Source of the DNA: CAWFZT01 sp963820415 | GTDB taxonomy: Bacteria; Chloroflexota; Anaerolineae; Anaerolineales; Anaerolineaceae | Direction: 5' to 3' | Length of the DNA: 64,000 nucleotides | Assembly (NCBI GenBank): GCA_963820415.1 | Contig: CAWFZT010000006.1 | Coordinates: forward strand, 992,001 to 1,056,000 | In this document: positions 43,250-51,605 of the stretch, piece after piece | Position numbering within the stretch: the first letter of the stretch is position 1 | How the letters are laid out: every line of letters starts with the position of its first letter | Notes under the pieces: model-generated | Told to the model about the DNA's origin: nothing | Seen by the model: only the letters and a program-made list of their open reading frames with translations | Database searches by the model: none | Program-made: the position numbers and the translations under genes

Positions 43250-43255
43250 TATAAT
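43250..43255 (+). promoter_or_regulatory. -10 element of the abiEi promoter
   Basis: TATAAT, 13 bases before the abiEi ATG, leaving a leader of only about seven bases and no Shine-Dalgarno. Confidence 0.5.
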
Positions 43256-43268
43256 CAGATTATATACA

Positions 43269-43883
43269 ATGGTGAAAGCATTTATGAAGAGATTTGAACC
43301 CTCGATCGAAATATTTAAGGAGAACCATAATTCCCTTCGAATGTATGAAGCGGTAAAAAAAGGCGTTCCCAGGCATTTCATCTATAAGATGGTTTCAGCC
43401 GGAATTCTATCGAGGGAAGAGCGGGGGCTTTACCACCTTGCAGAGGCAGAACCACTGGCAAACCCAGATCTGGTAAATATAAGCCTGCTTGTTCCGAAAG
43501 CAGTCATTTGTTTGATCTCAGCGCTTTATTTTTACAATCTTACCACTCAGGTTCCACATGTTGTCTGGATTGCCCTTCCGCGTCATATCAGGACGCCACG
43601 GATTGTATATCCACCAATTGAAGTTATCAAACTCGCCCCAAAGCCGTATCAGGCCGGAATAGAAGAGCAATTTCTGGATGGTATAAAGGTGCGTATCTAT
43701 AGTCCAGAAAAAACCATCGCTGATTGCTTTAAATTTCGTAATAAAATTGGGCGGGATGTTGCGATAGAGGCCCTAAAAGACTATATGAGACGGTCCCATG
43801 GAAAGATCGCTAAATTGATCGACTTCGCCCGGGTAAACCGGGTCGAAAACGTCATACGCCCGTACCTAGAGGCATTGGGGTGA
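43269..43883 (+). CDS. AbiEi-family type IV antitoxin / autoregulator
   Basis: 204 residues from ATG 43269; longer in-frame starts run through the operator palindrome and are rejected. An N-terminal winged-helix (MYEAVKKGVPRHFIYKMVSA, GILSREERGLYHL) is the AbiEi antitoxin domain. The middle VICLISALYFYNLTTQVPHV and the C-terminal DCFKFRNKIGRDVAIEALKD are typical of the family. In type IV systems AbiEi represses the operon and counters the AbiEii nucleotidyltransferase, giving phage abortive infection. The locus is much richer in AT than its neighbours, suggesting transfer. Confidence 0.88.
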   Translation: MVKAFMKRFEPSIEIFKENHNSLRMYEAVKKGVPRHFIYKMVSAGILSREERGLYHLAEAEPLANPDLVNISLLVPKAVICLISALYFYNLTTQVPHVVWIALPRHIRTPRIVYPPIEVIKLAPKPYQAGIEEQFLDGIKVRIYSPEKTIADCFKFRNKIGRDVAIEALKDYMRRSHGKIAKLIDFARVNRVENVIRPYLEALG

Positions 43884-44791
43884 GAGAAATTAAGAATATT
43901 GCTGCATCCATACATTCCCGTTTGCATAATCTTGCCAGGGATCAAGGCAAATCATTTCAAGAATTACTCCAAAATTATGTAATTGAACGGTTTTTGTACC
44001 GTTTTCATAGACAAAATATTGCAGCCTGTTTGTGCTCAAAGGGGGGCTAGTTTTATACGCCTGGTGTTTCCCATTAAGGAGACCGACCCGAGACATTGAT
44101 TTTCGGGCGTATGTTAAGAATTCAGAAGAGAACCTCAAAGAAATAATAAAGGAAGTATGTATCTATTTTGTTCCAGACGATGGTCTCACCTTTCACGAAG
44201 AGACTATTCAAGTCGAGGTTAATCATGACAAGCGCTGATTACAAGGGAGTTCATGTGTCTTTCGAAGCCACGTTGGGAAAAGCCAAAATCCCTGTCTTAA
44301 TCGATCTAGGTTTTACAGACCAAATTATACCGGCATCTCAGCATCTTTCCTTTCCAGTTTTATTTGCAGGAATGGGGATTCCCCAATTGCTTGGGTATCC
44401 ACCTGAGTCTATTATCTCTGAAAAATTCCACGCAATGGTTCGTTTGGTGGAAATCAACAGCCGTTGGAAAGATTTCTACGATATCTGGCTGCTCTGTGAA
44501 CAAACCGACTTTCAGGGTTCGATCCTTCAGGAGGCCATATCTGCTACGTTTCGACAGCGTGAAACCTTGATTCCATCTTCGCTGCCAGTTGCTTTATCGG
44601 ATGAATTTGCCAGAGAACGACAAAAACAATGGCAGACATTTTTAGCCAAAAACAGGCTTTTTACAGGAAATATTGAAAACTTTATATTTGTGGTTGAAAG
44701 GCTGCGTACTTTCCTAATGCCACCCGTAGAAGCAATTATTGCCCAAAGGACTTATAAGAAGTCTTGGAAAGCCGGACAAGGGTGGGAATGA
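43880..44791 (+). pseudogene. AbiEii-family nucleotidyltransferase toxin, two frameshifts
   Basis: GTG 43880 overlaps the abiEi stop. It reads IHSRLHNLARDQGKSFQELL, then ERFLYRFHRQN, in one frame. The match continues as FVLKGGLVLYAWCFPLRRPT and RDIDF in a second frame from about 44026, then as TSADYKGVHVSFEATLGKAK and IPVLIDLGF back in the first frame from about 44222. A lost A in the AAAA run at 44012-44016 and an added base near 44220 explain both shifts. All family motifs survive, including KGG, the RPTRDID metal site and the C-terminal SEKFHAMV. As given, no full-length toxin can be made: a decayed toxin or two consensus errors. Confidence 0.85.
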
Positions 44792-44805
44792 CCAACTAGA
44801 GATAG

Positions 44806-45996
44806 CTAAGATATGGCCGCCACTGGTTCTTCTCCGCTATAACGCCTGAGCTGGGGCCAGTGCAAGGTCACCCAGATCACCCCGATAACACAGCCGATCC
44901 CACCGGAAATAATCGAGGCGGAGATGCCCAGGAGTTGGCCTACCACGCCGGCTTCGATCTCGCCCAACTGCGGGCCGCCCAGGAAGAAAATCTGGTTCAG
45001 GCTGACCATGCGGCCGCGGATGATGTCCGGGGTCTGGATCTGGCGGATAGTGTTGCGCAGGATGGTGCTGATAGAATCCCCGGCGCCGACCAGGCCGAGC
45101 GCCAGCATGGCAAACGGGAAGGTGCGGGCGAAACCGAACAGGGTGGTCGCCAACCCATAGGCGGTGACCGAAGCCAGCAAAAGCACCCCCTGGCGGCGGA
45201 TGTGGCTCTGCTGAGAGAAGATAAAACCGACCACCACCGCCCCAATCGCGTTTGCCGAGACCAGCCAGCCGTAGGCCACCTCTCCCACGTGCAGTACGTC
45301 GCGAGCGACGAAAGGCAGCAGGGTGGTCGCCGAAGAGAAGAAAGTGGCAATGAAATCCAGCAGCATGCTGGAAAGGATGATGGGCTGGTTGATGACAAAG
45401 TGGGCGCCTTCCCGGATAGATTCCAGGCTGGCTTTGGCGCCTTTGATCACCAGGCCCTTAGCCTGGGTGATAGGCCCAATCAGCAGCAAGGCCAGGATCA
45501 CAGCTAAAAAACTGGCCGCGTTGAACAGGTAGGCGTATTGCAGCCCCAGGTAGGCAATCACCACTCCGCTCAAGGCCGGGCCGACGATCGAGCCGGTGTT
45601 CGAAGCAATCGACTGCAGGCTGAAAGCGCTGGGCAGCGCCTGGCGCGGTATCAAGTTTGGCACCAAGGACTGGCGGGCTGGCCCGTCAAACGAGGCTGCC
45701 ACGGCCTGGACGGCGGTGAGGGCATAAATGTGCCAGATCTGGATAATGCCCTGCCAGGTGAGCAGACCCAGCCCCAGGGCGGTCAGCGTCATGGTAGTCT
45801 GGGTAACCAGCAAGACTTTACGCCGGTTGAACGCATCCGCGACGACCCCGCCGAACGGGGTAAACACCAGGATAGGCAGGAAACGAGCCATACCAATCCC
45901 GCTGACCACCAGCGGCAGGCTGCTGAGCAGGCGCAGGTGCCAGAGCAACGCGGCAAGCTGCATCTGCGAACCGGCAGTGGAGATCAACAGGCCCAC
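44806..45996 (-). CDS. MFS transporter (EntS/enterobactin-exporter-like), start unclear
   Basis: At least 396 residues with about 12 membrane helices and the MFS motif GGVVADAFNRRKVL after helix 2. It resembles the MFS_3 group of drug or siderophore exporters. The first standard start (GTG 45996) falls within the first helix. The same frame extends upstream as SITLPPALRYPRFTWLW, which looks like the true N terminus, but no ATG, GTG or TTG exists before a region shared with the nadE end. The start may use a rare codon or be lost to an error. Confidence 0.85.
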   Translation of the reverse strand: MGLLISTAGSQMQLAALLWHLRLLSSLPLVVSGIGMARFLPILVFTPFGGVVADAFNRRKVLLVTQTTMTLTALGLGLLTWQGIIQIWHIYALTAVQAVAASFDGPARQSLVPNLIPRQALPSAFSLQSIASNTGSIVGPALSGVVIAYLGLQYAYLFNAASFLAVILALLLIGPITQAKGLVIKGAKASLESIREGAHFVINQPIILSSMLLDFIATFFSSATTLLPFVARDVLHVGEVAYGWLVSANAIGAVVVGFIFSQQSHIRRQGVLLLASVTAYGLATTLFGFARTFPFAMLALGLVGAGDSISTILRNTIRQIQTPDIIRGRMVSLNQIFFLGGPQLGEIEAGVVGQLLGISASIISGGIGCVIGVIWVTLHWPQLRRYSGEEPVAAIS

Positions 45997-46063
45997 CCAC
46001 AGCCAGGTGAAGCGCGGATAACGAAGGGCGGGGGGTAGTGTGATGGAAAAGGATTTTATAGTG

Positions 46064-46885
46064 TTACGTACCCCAATCCCTCAGGTATAGGAAATCGTAG
46101 CCAATGGTGCGGTTGCTCAGCTTGGCGATGGGCGGTAAGATGCGCTTGAACTGGTTACGCCGCACCCGCTCTACCACCGAACGGACAAATGATTCGGCGT
46201 AACCGGCCTCGATGCACTCTTCGGGGGTATAACGCTGGTCGATCAGCAAGTAGAGCAACTGGTCAACCTCGGCGTAGGTGTAGCCCAACTCGCCTTCGTC
46301 GGTCTGTCCTATCCACAAGTCCGCCGTGGGCGGCTTATCGATGATTACATCGGGCACGCCCAAAGCACGCGCAAGCTGGCGAACCTGGGTTTTGTACAGG
46401 TCGCCAATTGGGTTGATGGCGCAGGCCGAGTCCCCGTACAGGGTGGTATAGCCCAAAAGGATCTCGGTCTTATTACCGGTGCCAACCCCCAGTCCATTAA
46501 AGACCACCGACTGGTCGTACAGCACGATCATGCGCATGCGCGCCATAATATTGCCTTTGCGTATGCTATTCATCTCTGGGAACCGCTCAATTAATGGGTC
46601 TACCATTTCAGTGATTGGGATAGTCACCGACTGAACCCCGGTGGCGTCGATCATCATTTGAGCGTGTTCAAGCGAGTCAGTCGAAGAAGTCTTGTAGGGC
46701 AGGCGTATGGCCAGTACGTTTTTTGGCCCCAGGGCTTCAGCCGCCAGCACGCAGGCCAGACTGGAATCGATGCCGCCGGACAGGTTGATCACGGCGCGTG
46801 AGAAGCCCATACGGGTTACCTCACTATGGATAAACCCGGTTAAAATCTTGCGCACCAGGTTGACATCAATGGTCAGGTCCATCAT
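46064..46885 (-). CDS. nadE: NAD+ synthase (ammonia-transfer domain only)
   Basis: 273 residues from ATG 46885 behind GGAGG; a second ATG follows immediately. ATP-pyrophosphatase loop VINLSGGIDSSLACVLA, then GTGNKTEILLGYTTLYGDSA and KPPTADLWIGQTDEGELGY. Amidates deamido-NAD to NAD+. Most glutamine-dependent enzymes are one chain with an N-terminal glutaminase. Here the glutaminase-like nitrilase is a separate gene ending seven bases upstream, so the enzyme is probably two-subunit. Confidence 0.93.
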   Translation of the reverse strand: MMDLTIDVNLVRKILTGFIHSEVTRMGFSRAVINLSGGIDSSLACVLAAEALGPKNVLAIRLPYKTSSTDSLEHAQMMIDATGVQSVTIPITEMVDPLIERFPEMNSIRKGNIMARMRMIVLYDQSVVFNGLGVGTGNKTEILLGYTTLYGDSACAINPIGDLYKTQVRQLARALGVPDVIIDKPPTADLWIGQTDEGELGYTYAEVDQLLYLLIDQRYTPEECIEAGYAESFVRSVVERVRRNQFKRILPPIAKLSNRTIGYDFLYLRDWGT

Positions 46886-46892
46886 AGCAATC

Positions 46893-47762
46893 CTACCTCC
46901 CTGCGTTGCTGTCCTGGCTGCTGAGGATACGCGCCAGCTCGCGCTGCACCAGGCCGGTGCGCTCATCCCGCAGAAGCGGCAGGCGAGCGCGCGTGCGGTG
47001 GAGCTGGTTGAGATCAATTTCGGCCAGGGTCAGGGCTTCTTCATGGAAGGGAGCATGCTTGACGATGTCGCCGTTCGGATCATAAACCGCCGCCCCACCC
47101 CAGAAGTTCAGGCCATCCTCGAAACCAACCCGGTTAGTGTGGGCGACAAACGAGGTGAACACACTGGCGTAGGCGCGATTGATATGGTCAACCCAGCGCG
47201 CCGATTCAAGCATTTCACCGGCGTTCAGGCCGCGCCCCGGGGACGACGAGATGAACAGAAACAGGTCGGCCCCGTCTAACCAGAGCAAGTAAGGCGGCGA
47301 AGCATGCCAGAAATCTTCACAGATCAACATACCCACCCGCCCAAAACGGGTATCGAAAGCGCGCACCGAATCGCCCCAGGCAAAGAAGCGTCCTTCATCA
47401 AATAACCCATAAGTGGGCAGATAGACCTTGTGGTGGATGTGGACGACATCCCCACCAGAAAGGTAAGCTGCCGAGATGTAAAAACGGTTGCGCCGGTCCT
47501 CTTCGACAAAGCCGACCACCAGGTCCAGCTTGCGGCTGGCTTCCAGGAGCGGGCGGAAAATGGGATCGTCGTAGGTTGGGCGGTGGGAAACGGCCGGAAC
47601 CAGATCCTGGAGAACATAACCGGTCAGCGAAAGCTCGGGGAAGACCAGCAGATCAGCCCCCTTGGAATGCGCCTCGGCAGCCAGGGCCAGGTGTTTCTCC
47701 AGATTGATGTCCACCCGGCCAAGATGGGTGTTGATTTGAGCTAAGGCAATTGTCAGTTTCAT
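46893..47762 (-). CDS. Nitrilase-superfamily amidase, probable glutaminase subunit for NadE
   Basis: 289 residues from ATG 47762 (MKLTIALAQINTHLG) behind GGGAAG; the ATG shares an A with the preceding stop. Catalytic triad: Glu in FPELSLTGY, Lys in HHKVYLP and Cys in MLICEDFWH. The FPELSLTGY and CEDFWH wording matches the glutaminase domain of glutamine-dependent NAD synthetases. Direct linkage to nadE supports supply of ammonia to it. Whether a tunnel forms between separate chains is unknown. Confidence 0.88.
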   Translation of the reverse strand: MKLTIALAQINTHLGRVDINLEKHLALAAEAHSKGADLLVFPELSLTGYVLQDLVPAVSHRPTYDDPIFRPLLEASRKLDLVVGFVEEDRRNRFYISAAYLSGGDVVHIHHKVYLPTYGLFDEGRFFAWGDSVRAFDTRFGRVGMLICEDFWHASPPYLLWLDGADLFLFISSSPGRGLNAGEMLESARWVDHINRAYASVFTSFVAHTNRVGFEDGLNFWGGAAVYDPNGDIVKHAPFHEEALTLAEIDLNQLHRTRARLPLLRDERTGLVQRELARILSSQDSNAGR

Positions 47763-48481
47763 TAACTTCCCTTGCGCGGCGAGCGAAATGTCATAGTATA
47801 GACCAGCAAGCAAAATAAACCCAATCCCAGGGACATCCAAACATCCGGACGCAAACCGATCCACAGTTGAGTGGGGTCTGCGCGAAGGAAAGAAAAGAAC
47901 AGCAAGTTGACCGAGAGGCCCAATCCTGCCAGGCTGGCCAAACGCCCCGGATGCTCGCGTGGAAAACTTTTCACTTCCAGCCACCAGAAGAAGATCACCA
48001 GGGTCAGGGCAGCCAGTGGTTGGACCGGGAAGCGCGAATAGACAGCCCCCGTCTCATCCCGGCTGGGGATGCCCCACCAAGCGCCCGGCGGCGGGCGAAC
48101 TCCATAAGCCACCCCGGACTGCCAACAACCCAACCAGACCGCAATCGCCAGAGGGGAGGCCAGCGGGATCAACCGGTCCGACAGCATGGCTAATGGGATG
48201 TGCCAGATGCATGCCACTGCCAGCAATGCTACCAACCCGCCGGCTACCGCTCCCGGCCAGGCCAGGCCGCCTTTCCATATTTCTATAGTTTCGAGCAAAT
48301 GTGAGGCGTAATAACTGGTGTGGAAGGCAACGTAAGCGATCCTGGAGCCCAACAGGCCGCCCAGCAAAGTAATCAGGGCGGAGTTCATCCAACGTGAAGC
48401 CTGCCAGCACGGCACGCGCTAAATCACTCGCCACAGGCCCAGGGAGGCCCCTAATCCCACCAGGAAGGCAAATGCGCTCAC
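47762..48481 (-). pseudogene. Lgt-like membrane protein with in-frame TAG and missing catalytic His
   Basis: The best start is GTG 48481 behind AAAGGAG, reading MSAFAFLVGLGASLGLWRVI as helix 1. The frame meets TAG at 48419-48421 and continues RVPCWQASRW and ITLLGGLLGSRIAYVAF to 47762. The layout matches prolipoprotein diacylglyceryl transferase (Lgt). The family's H-G-G loop reads WKGGLAWPGAVAGG here, lacking the catalytic His, and the later G-R/N signature is absent. A diverged, probably non-catalytic paralogue. The nonsense codon may be a real lesion or an error (CAG or TGG to TAG). Confidence 0.7.
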
Positions 48482-48537
48482 AGGCTGAGGATGATCTCCT
48501 TTCCTGTAATGATGATACCATACCTCGCCAGATTCAC

Positions 48538-49419
48538 TTAATATTTTTGCGTTTTAAGGAATCTACGCAACTGGCGTTTCATCTCCCCATCCACATCCGG
48601 TAGCAGGGCAATTTGCGTCAGGCTCAAATCCCTTTCCAACTGGCGTATAACCGCGTGCCCCAGGTAGTAGCCGCATTGTTTCCTCCCGGAAATGTCGAAC
48701 CAGGAACCGAAGAAAGGACGGATATCCCCACCATTCTCGGCCAGTTCGAGGAAACTGGCCGCCAGGCTGGCTCGGTTGGCCCGGCACCATTCCAGCCAGC
48801 CGCCCACCTGGCCGTGCGCCATGTGCCAGGTATCACGACCCTGTATGCGGTGCTCGCAGCGTTGGGCAAAACCTTCACTGTAAAGCTGCCACCAGGCGCC
48901 AGAGCCTTCGGCCAGCCGGCTGCGCCGGCGCAGCTCGGAATGCATGACATGCCCGAGCTCGTGGGCGACCAACCCATCGATGATGGGAGATTCGCTCCAA
49001 CCTTCTTCGGCAATATTCTCCAGTCCAAATAAGACGGCCGGTTTTCCCTGGTAGGTGGTTGCCCATCCCGCCCCGCATCCGATCCCGGTATAAATTACGA
49101 AGAGCATATCGCTATCCAGGGGCAGCAGGATTTGCGCTTTCGATAAGACCCGCTCGCACACTTTCAACAGGTTGGCGTGGGCAGTCTGCATAGCGCGGAA
49201 ACGCTCCTGCGTGTAAGGGAAGATGCGCTGCCTGGCCACCTGCTTCCAATCCAGACCTTCTGCCTGGTAATCTTCGACCTGCATTTGGAGCAGCTCGGGC
49301 CAGGCCGACATATATACTGCGGTCCAGGCGTCGATTTGTACGTCGATAGGCTGGCGATTGAAACACTGCCAGAACTGTTCGAAGGCCGGGAAAGTGTCGA
49401 TTATTTGGATCTCCAGCAT
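48538..49419 (-). CDS. Putative zinc-dependent protease with HELGH motif
   Basis: 293 residues, ATG 49419. Gluzincin-type motif LVAHELGHVMHSELRRR near 150-166 with SEGFAQRCEH about 30 residues later, giving a possible third ligand. That layout resembles the DUF2268/DUF5700 predicted metalloproteases. No signal peptide, so intracellular. Substrate unknown. It is the first gene of a run on this strand that continues into the Lgt-like and NAD synthase genes. Confidence 0.65.
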   Translation of the reverse strand: MLEIQIIDTFPAFEQFWQCFNRQPIDVQIDAWTAVYMSAWPELLQMQVEDYQAEGLDWKQVARQRIFPYTQERFRAMQTAHANLLKVCERVLSKAQILLPLDSDMLFVIYTGIGCGAGWATTYQGKPAVLFGLENIAEEGWSESPIIDGLVAHELGHVMHSELRRRSRLAEGSGAWWQLYSEGFAQRCEHRIQGRDTWHMAHGQVGGWLEWCRANRASLAASFLELAENGGDIRPFFGSWFDISGRKQCGYYLGHAVIRQLERDLSLTQIALLPDVDGEMKRQLRRFLKTQKY

Positions 49420-49685
49420 TTCGTCTACCTGTTTTCTTGTTCCAGACCCTTTTGACTTCTGGTGAACTTGCGGTTGAGGCTTGATTTTTCAATTATAGTT
49501 GGAGTTGATCTCGAATCTACTGGCAGATTTACTACAAGGAGAAAGAGTTAATAGGAAATGGTATACTAACCATGAAGATATGCAAGCATAAATCGCCCCA
49601 ATTTGGAAAAGTCATGCCTTTGTTATGTATAATAAATCCATAGATACAGAATATTAAGCGTCATAAAATTTTCAAGGACAAATTC

Positions 49686-49946
49686 ATGCCTTCCATAAGC
49701 CGGTTTTTCGGAATTGTAATTTATATGTACTATGATGACCATGTCCCACCGCATTTTCATGCAAAATACGGTGAATACCGTACCCAAATCAACATCGAAA
49801 CTCTGGAAATTCTGGAAGGTGAACTGCCCCACCGGGCATTATCTCTCATCATCGAATAGGCCGTTATGCACCGTAACGAATTGCACCAGAACTGGCAAAA
49901 TGCCAGAGATGGTTTGCCTTTGCAGGATATTGCTCCGTTGGAATAG
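49686..49946 (+). pseudogene. DUF4160 protein interrupted by in-frame TAG
   Basis: 86 codons from ATG 49686 behind AAGGAC. Starts MPSISRFFGIVIYMYYDDHV then PPHFHAKYGEY, the DUF4160 signature. Codon 58 is TAG (49857-49859) exactly where the family usually has Trp (IIE-W-A-x-x-H-R-x-E-L). The frame then continues MHRNELHQNWQNARDGLP to TAG 49946. It pairs with a DUF2442 gene 13 bases downstream; such pairs are proposed to be toxin-antitoxin-like. A TGG to TAG change would explain it. Confidence 0.85.
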
Positions 49947-49959
49947 TGTGGAGGAAGGT

Positions 49960-50250
49960 ATGATTTTGATACAGGCTGTAAAACCTTTGGATGAATATAA
50001 GGTTTTTCTCCGTTTCAGCAATGGAGAACAAAGGGTGGTTGATTTGCTGCCGCTGCTGCGAGGTCCCATATTTGAGCCAATTCGCCAGGATTCCGCTTAT
50101 TTTCGCACTGTGCATGTAGATGAAGAATCTGGCACGATTTGTTGGGACAACAATGCCGATATAGACCCGGAAGTACTGTATGGTAGCTATCCCCCAGCCT
50201 GGCAAGAGGTCGAAAATACCATCCACGGAGACAGCGAAAATACTTTATAA
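49960..50250 (+). CDS. DUF2442 protein
   Basis: 96 residues, ATG 49960 behind GAGGAAGG. Reads FLRFSNGEQRVVDLLPLLRG, then RTVHVDEESGTICWDNNADI and DPEVLY, the DUF2442 pattern (F-x-D-G-x-x-x-x-D-L ... W-x-x-G-x-D-x-x-P-E-x-L-Y). DUF2442 and DUF4160 genes are often adjacent and suspected to form a toxin-antitoxin-like module. The partner here carries a nonsense codon. Confidence 0.85.
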   Translation: MILIQAVKPLDEYKVFLRFSNGEQRVVDLLPLLRGPIFEPIRQDSAYFRTVHVDEESGTICWDNNADIDPEVLYGSYPPAWQEVENTIHGDSENTL

Positions 50251-50300
50251 ACGTCTCCGATTTTCTGATCCTTAGCCATATGACCAAGGGAAGAATTGTT

Positions 50301-51011
50301 ATGGCTGCTGTGATAAAAATCGGACTGGAAAATGATCCAAACGGTCGTTCACAGGCCTGGGCATTGGATTATCCGGGCTGTTTTGCCTACGGCAAGGATG
50401 GCAACGAGACATTGCTCAACGTGCCCGCCGCAGTGCTGGCTTACCACGATTGGCTGGCCCGGCACACGCCCAATTCCTGGCTGAAGGACCTGGGCGATTT
50501 CGACGTGCGCCTGGTAGAAACCTGGCAGATCTACTGCATCAACCAGGATTACGAGGTTGTCAAGGATGGCTCCCCGGTCGAATCGTTTTTCCACCACGAT
50601 TGGAAGCCGCTCGACGTGGTAGAGGCCAGGCGCGCCGCCCTGCTGCTGAAGTGGGGGCGGGAAGATCTGCTCAAACTGGTCCAGGATCTGGACGACGCTA
50701 AACTGGATCAAACCTATCCAGGCGAGCGCTGGAGCATTCGCGGCATTCTGTCCCACGTGGGAGGCGCCGAATGGTGGTATTTGCAGTCTTTGGGAATGGA
50801 AGGCATGACTGAAGCCCAACTCCCGCAGGATGCCTTCGGAAGATTGAAGGTAACGCGTGCACGCACAGAAGCAGTGCTACCTGACCTGGCCGGATTGGAG
50901 AAGGTGTCCGGCAGGGAGGGCGAGCTGTGGAGCCCACGCAAGATGCTGCGCCGCGCTGTCTGGCACGAGCTCGACCACGTCGAACATATCCGCAAACTAC
51001 TTCGACTGTGA
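50301..51011 (+). CDS. HicB-like N-terminal domain fused to a DinB-like domain
   Basis: 236 residues from ATG 50301 behind GGGAAG; an in-frame ATG at 50280 is possible. The N-terminal 60 residues (WALDYPGCFAYGKDGNETL then LNVPAAVLAYHDWL) read like a HicB-type degenerate RNase H fold. The C-terminal 140 residues are DinB-like four-helix bundle: RWSIRGILSHVGGAEWWYLQ and AVWHELDHVEHIRKL, with the three metal His. DinB-like proteins include thiol-dependent transferases and metal-binding stress proteins. Role unknown. Confidence 0.7.
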   Translation: MAAVIKIGLENDPNGRSQAWALDYPGCFAYGKDGNETLLNVPAAVLAYHDWLARHTPNSWLKDLGDFDVRLVETWQIYCINQDYEVVKDGSPVESFFHHDWKPLDVVEARRAALLLKWGREDLLKLVQDLDDAKLDQTYPGERWSIRGILSHVGGAEWWYLQSLGMEGMTEAQLPQDAFGRLKVTRARTEAVLPDLAGLEKVSGREGELWSPRKMLRRAVWHELDHVEHIRKLLRL

Positions 51012-51022
51012 AACCACAAACT

Positions 51023-51601
51023 ATGAACCTTTATCTCGTCCGGTTGATCATTTTCTTCCTGATCAGCGCTGGCCTGGCAGCAGTCTCCTGGCACTCGCTG
51101 AGGGCCAGCCGCTCGCATGGCTTTGCGCGCTTCTTCGCCTGGGAGGCGCTGGCAGGGGTGATCCTGCTCAATGCGCCGGCCTGGTTCACCAACCCGTTCA
51201 GCCCGCGCCAGATCATTTCCTGGCTGCTGCTGTTCGGCAGCATCCCGGTGGCAATCCATGGTTTCTGGCTGCTGAGGCAGCTCGGGAAACCGCAGAAAGC
51301 GAGCCGCCAGGCGGGCAGAGGAGCGGAATCAGTCAACTTTGACTTTGAAAATACCTCTGCACTCGTCACCAATGGGGTGTACCACTATATCCGCCACCCG
51401 CTGTATGCTTCGCTGCTCATCCTGGGGGCAGGCGCGTGGTTGAAGGAGATTTCTCTACCCTCAGCTTTGCTATTCGCCATAGAAGTCGTCTGCCTGTATA
51501 GGACAGCGCGCCTGGAAGAAAACGAAAACCAGGCGCGCTTCGGCCAAAGCTACACGGCTTATATGCAAAAGACACACATGTTCATCCCGTTTTTATTTTA
51601 G
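51023..51601 (+). CDS. ICMT/PEMT-family membrane methyltransferase-like protein
   Basis: 192 residues, ATG 51023, 12 bases after the previous stop; no clear ribosome site. Four to five membrane helices and the C-terminal catalytic signature GVYHYIRHPLYASLLILGAG, then EENENQARFGQSYTAYMQKT, which binds SAM in isoprenylcysteine O-methyltransferases and phospholipid methyltransferases. Methyl acceptor unknown. It converges with galE. Confidence 0.8.
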   Translation: MNLYLVRLIIFFLISAGLAAVSWHSLRASRSHGFARFFAWEALAGVILLNAPAWFTNPFSPRQIISWLLLFGSIPVAIHGFWLLRQLGKPQKASRQAGRGAESVNFDFENTSALVTNGVYHYIRHPLYASLLILGAGAWLKEISLPSALLFAIEVVCLYRTARLEENENQARFGQSYTAYMQKTHMFIPFLF

Positions 51602-51605
51602 GACG

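Noticed and set aside
49583..49655. 23-codon ORF (MKICKHKS...) in the 49.4-49.7 kb gap
   Set aside because: No ribosome site, no recognisable motif, and composition like the surrounding AT-rich spacer; this 266-bp gap otherwise shows nothing.
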